Assembly: GCA_021647685.1 (NCBI GenBank)
Contig: JAKIUH010000063.1
Location: forward strand, 1 to 14,069
Direction: 5' to 3'
Length of the DNA: 14,069 bases
DNA from: Bacteroidales bacterium
GTDB lineage: Bacteria; Bacteroidota; Bacteroidia; Bacteroidales; NBLH01
The notes beneath the pieces were generated by a model that saw only the letters and a program-made list of their open reading frames with translations, ran no database searches and was not told the DNA's origin. Positions 13,332-14,069 of this stretch are shown in pieces. How positions within the stretch are numbered: the stretch's first letter is position 1; each line of letters opens with the position of its first letter. Both the position numbers and the translations under genes were made by a program.

Positions 13332-13847
13332 ATGACAAACATAGAATTATACGACAGCGAAATTGCCAAAGCCGACCATTTTTTTAGGCAATTAAAGGCA
13401 CAGAAAAAAGAGTTTGAATTTGTATTTGCCATTAAATCCAAAAAATCGGGCAAAGTATATGCAGCCGTAGGCGGCAAGGAAGACACAATAAAGAATTTGA
13501 TGGCACAAGATGCTGAAGTAATCTCTCGTGGAGAAACTCCAGAACGTCGACTTATTCCACATCATGCAATTAAACGAGATGTCATCATAGCCGCTTATAA
13601 TAAAGACTTTCAGGTAGCAGTAACCCAGATACAAGAAATGGATTGGACGGAAAATGAAAAAGACAGACGACTTTCTGAAATAAACGAAGATTTTGATAAA
13701 CAGATTTATGGAATTAAACGCCTGGGGCAGGATGATTTAGATAAAATCATTGCGCTAATGAAAAAGACAAGAACTGATCTGGTAAAAATTGAGGCTAGCG
13801 TTCGTTCTGAAAACTCTATTTATAAAATTGTAGATCCACTCACGTAG
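13332..13847 (+). CDS. Hypothetical protein, probable integron-type cassette gene
   Basis: The 171-residue soluble protein has no signal peptide or membrane helix and I do not recognise its family. Residues 1-60 are mixed (a helix, then FEFVFAIKSKKSGKVYAAVGG, which looks like a beta hairpin). Residues 75-171 are largely helical and charged, with MDWTENEKDRRLSEINEDFDKQIYGI suggesting a coiled coil. Codon use changes at about 13508: upstream codons are AAA/GCC/TTA-like, while downstream CGT, CGA, TCT, CCA and ACT become frequent. The stop lies 11 nt before a structure with attC features in the same orientation, the usual layout of an integron cassette. No attC or attI marks its upstream side, so the cassette boundary on the left is unresolved. 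Confidence 0.7.
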   Translation: MTNIELYDSEIAKADHFFRQLKAQKKEFEFVFAIKSKKSGKVYAAVGGKEDTIKNLMAQDAEVISRGETPERRLIPHHAIKRDVIIAAYNKDFQVAVTQIQEMDWTENEKDRRLSEINEDFDKQIYGIKRLGQDDLDKIIALMKKTRTDLVKIEASVRSENSIYKIVDPLT

Positions 13848-13858
13848 CATAGCAAAAG

Positions 13859-13949
13859 GTCTAACAAGGCCAATTCACGCGGACGGCAAAAAGCGCCGTT
13901 CGCTACCGCTCACTCTGCTTTATGCCGCCGGTGATTGGCAACGTTAGCA
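13859..13949 (+). other. attC-like integron recombination site
   Basis: The 91-bp segment begins GTCTAAC (R'' consensus RYYYAAC) and ends with GTTAGCA (R' consensus GTTRRRY, with the GTTAG core kept and two late mismatches). The arms are complementary over most of their length: GGCCAAT/ATTGGC, then CAC/GTG and CGGCA/TGCCG. There is an unpaired T on the left arm (CAATTCAC against GTGATTG), as expected of the extrahelical bases of attC. The centre (about 13895-13918) is G/C-rich and less paired. Recombination would cut between G13943 and T13944. It directly follows the ORF ending at 13847. No integrase gene is in the window. Confidence 0.75.
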
Positions 13950-14069
13950 CAACATAAAAAATGACCATCTGAGTTTAATTTTGTTAGAAGAAAGATATAG
14001 ATCACGGAGTAAATAATGGGTATCTGAGGCAAGTCAAAAGAGCTTGTTTGTGCAGTTCACGCAATACTG
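13950..14069. other. Downstream of the attC-like site, no gene seen
   Basis: The sequence after the presumed cut site starts ACAACATAAAAAATGACC... Both ATGs on the + strand (13981 and 14025) meet a TGA within three codons. GGAG precedes the second ATG, but it opens no frame. This could be the 5' end of a further cassette whose gene starts past the window edge. Neither strand holds a convincing coding frame. Confidence 0.35.

Overview
The window looks like chromosomal DNA of a Bacteroidota member, probably Bacteroidales-like. It is very A/T-rich and most genes lack a Shine-Dalgarno. One strong promoter candidate has the Bacteroidota form (TTTG, 19 nt, near-TAnnTTTG). Lipoproteins, a C-terminal outer-membrane barrel and a PhoB/PhoR-like two-component pair fit this group. 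No rRNA, tRNA or CRISPR was seen.

Positions 1-2964 (+) read as one operon: the end of an outer-membrane beta-barrel protein, a lipoprotein whose reading frame is broken near its C-terminus, and a membrane-anchored SpoIIE/PP2C-type phosphatase with coiled coils. Facing it, with only 2 bp between stop codons, is an OmpR/PhoB-type response regulator (-). A likely partner histidine kinase lies about 6.7 kb away on the same strand (10386-11426), so the pair is split by a block of + strand genes.

Positions 3660-6143 hold a 138-bp imperfect palindrome upstream of the response regulator, a small conserved membrane-anchored protein, a 253-bp MITE-like element with terminal inverted repeats and an exact 7-bp target duplication, and an ATP-grasp enzyme of unknown substrate. 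Positions 6144-9497 encode a complete ABC importer of the ferric-iron class: lipoprotein binding protein, fused two-domain permease, and short ATPase without a regulatory C-terminal domain. A lipoprotein with a probable lectin/glucanase-like (DUF1080-like) domain follows, then the histidine kinase.

Positions 11427-11998 are non-coding and rich in inverted repeats, including a good intrinsic terminator with no + strand gene in front of it. From about 12000 the base composition is visibly richer in G and C and the genes are unfamiliar. They are a four-helix membrane protein whose stop lies 4 nt after a correctly phased A AAA AAC heptamer, with a 73-codon open -1 frame beyond, and a 171-codon ORF followed 11 nt later by a 91-bp structure with the properties of an integron attC site. 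The right end therefore looks like accessory DNA, with at least one gene cassette. Three frame anomalies at A-runs (1616, 7195, 13072) mean that some could be sequencing errors rather than biology.
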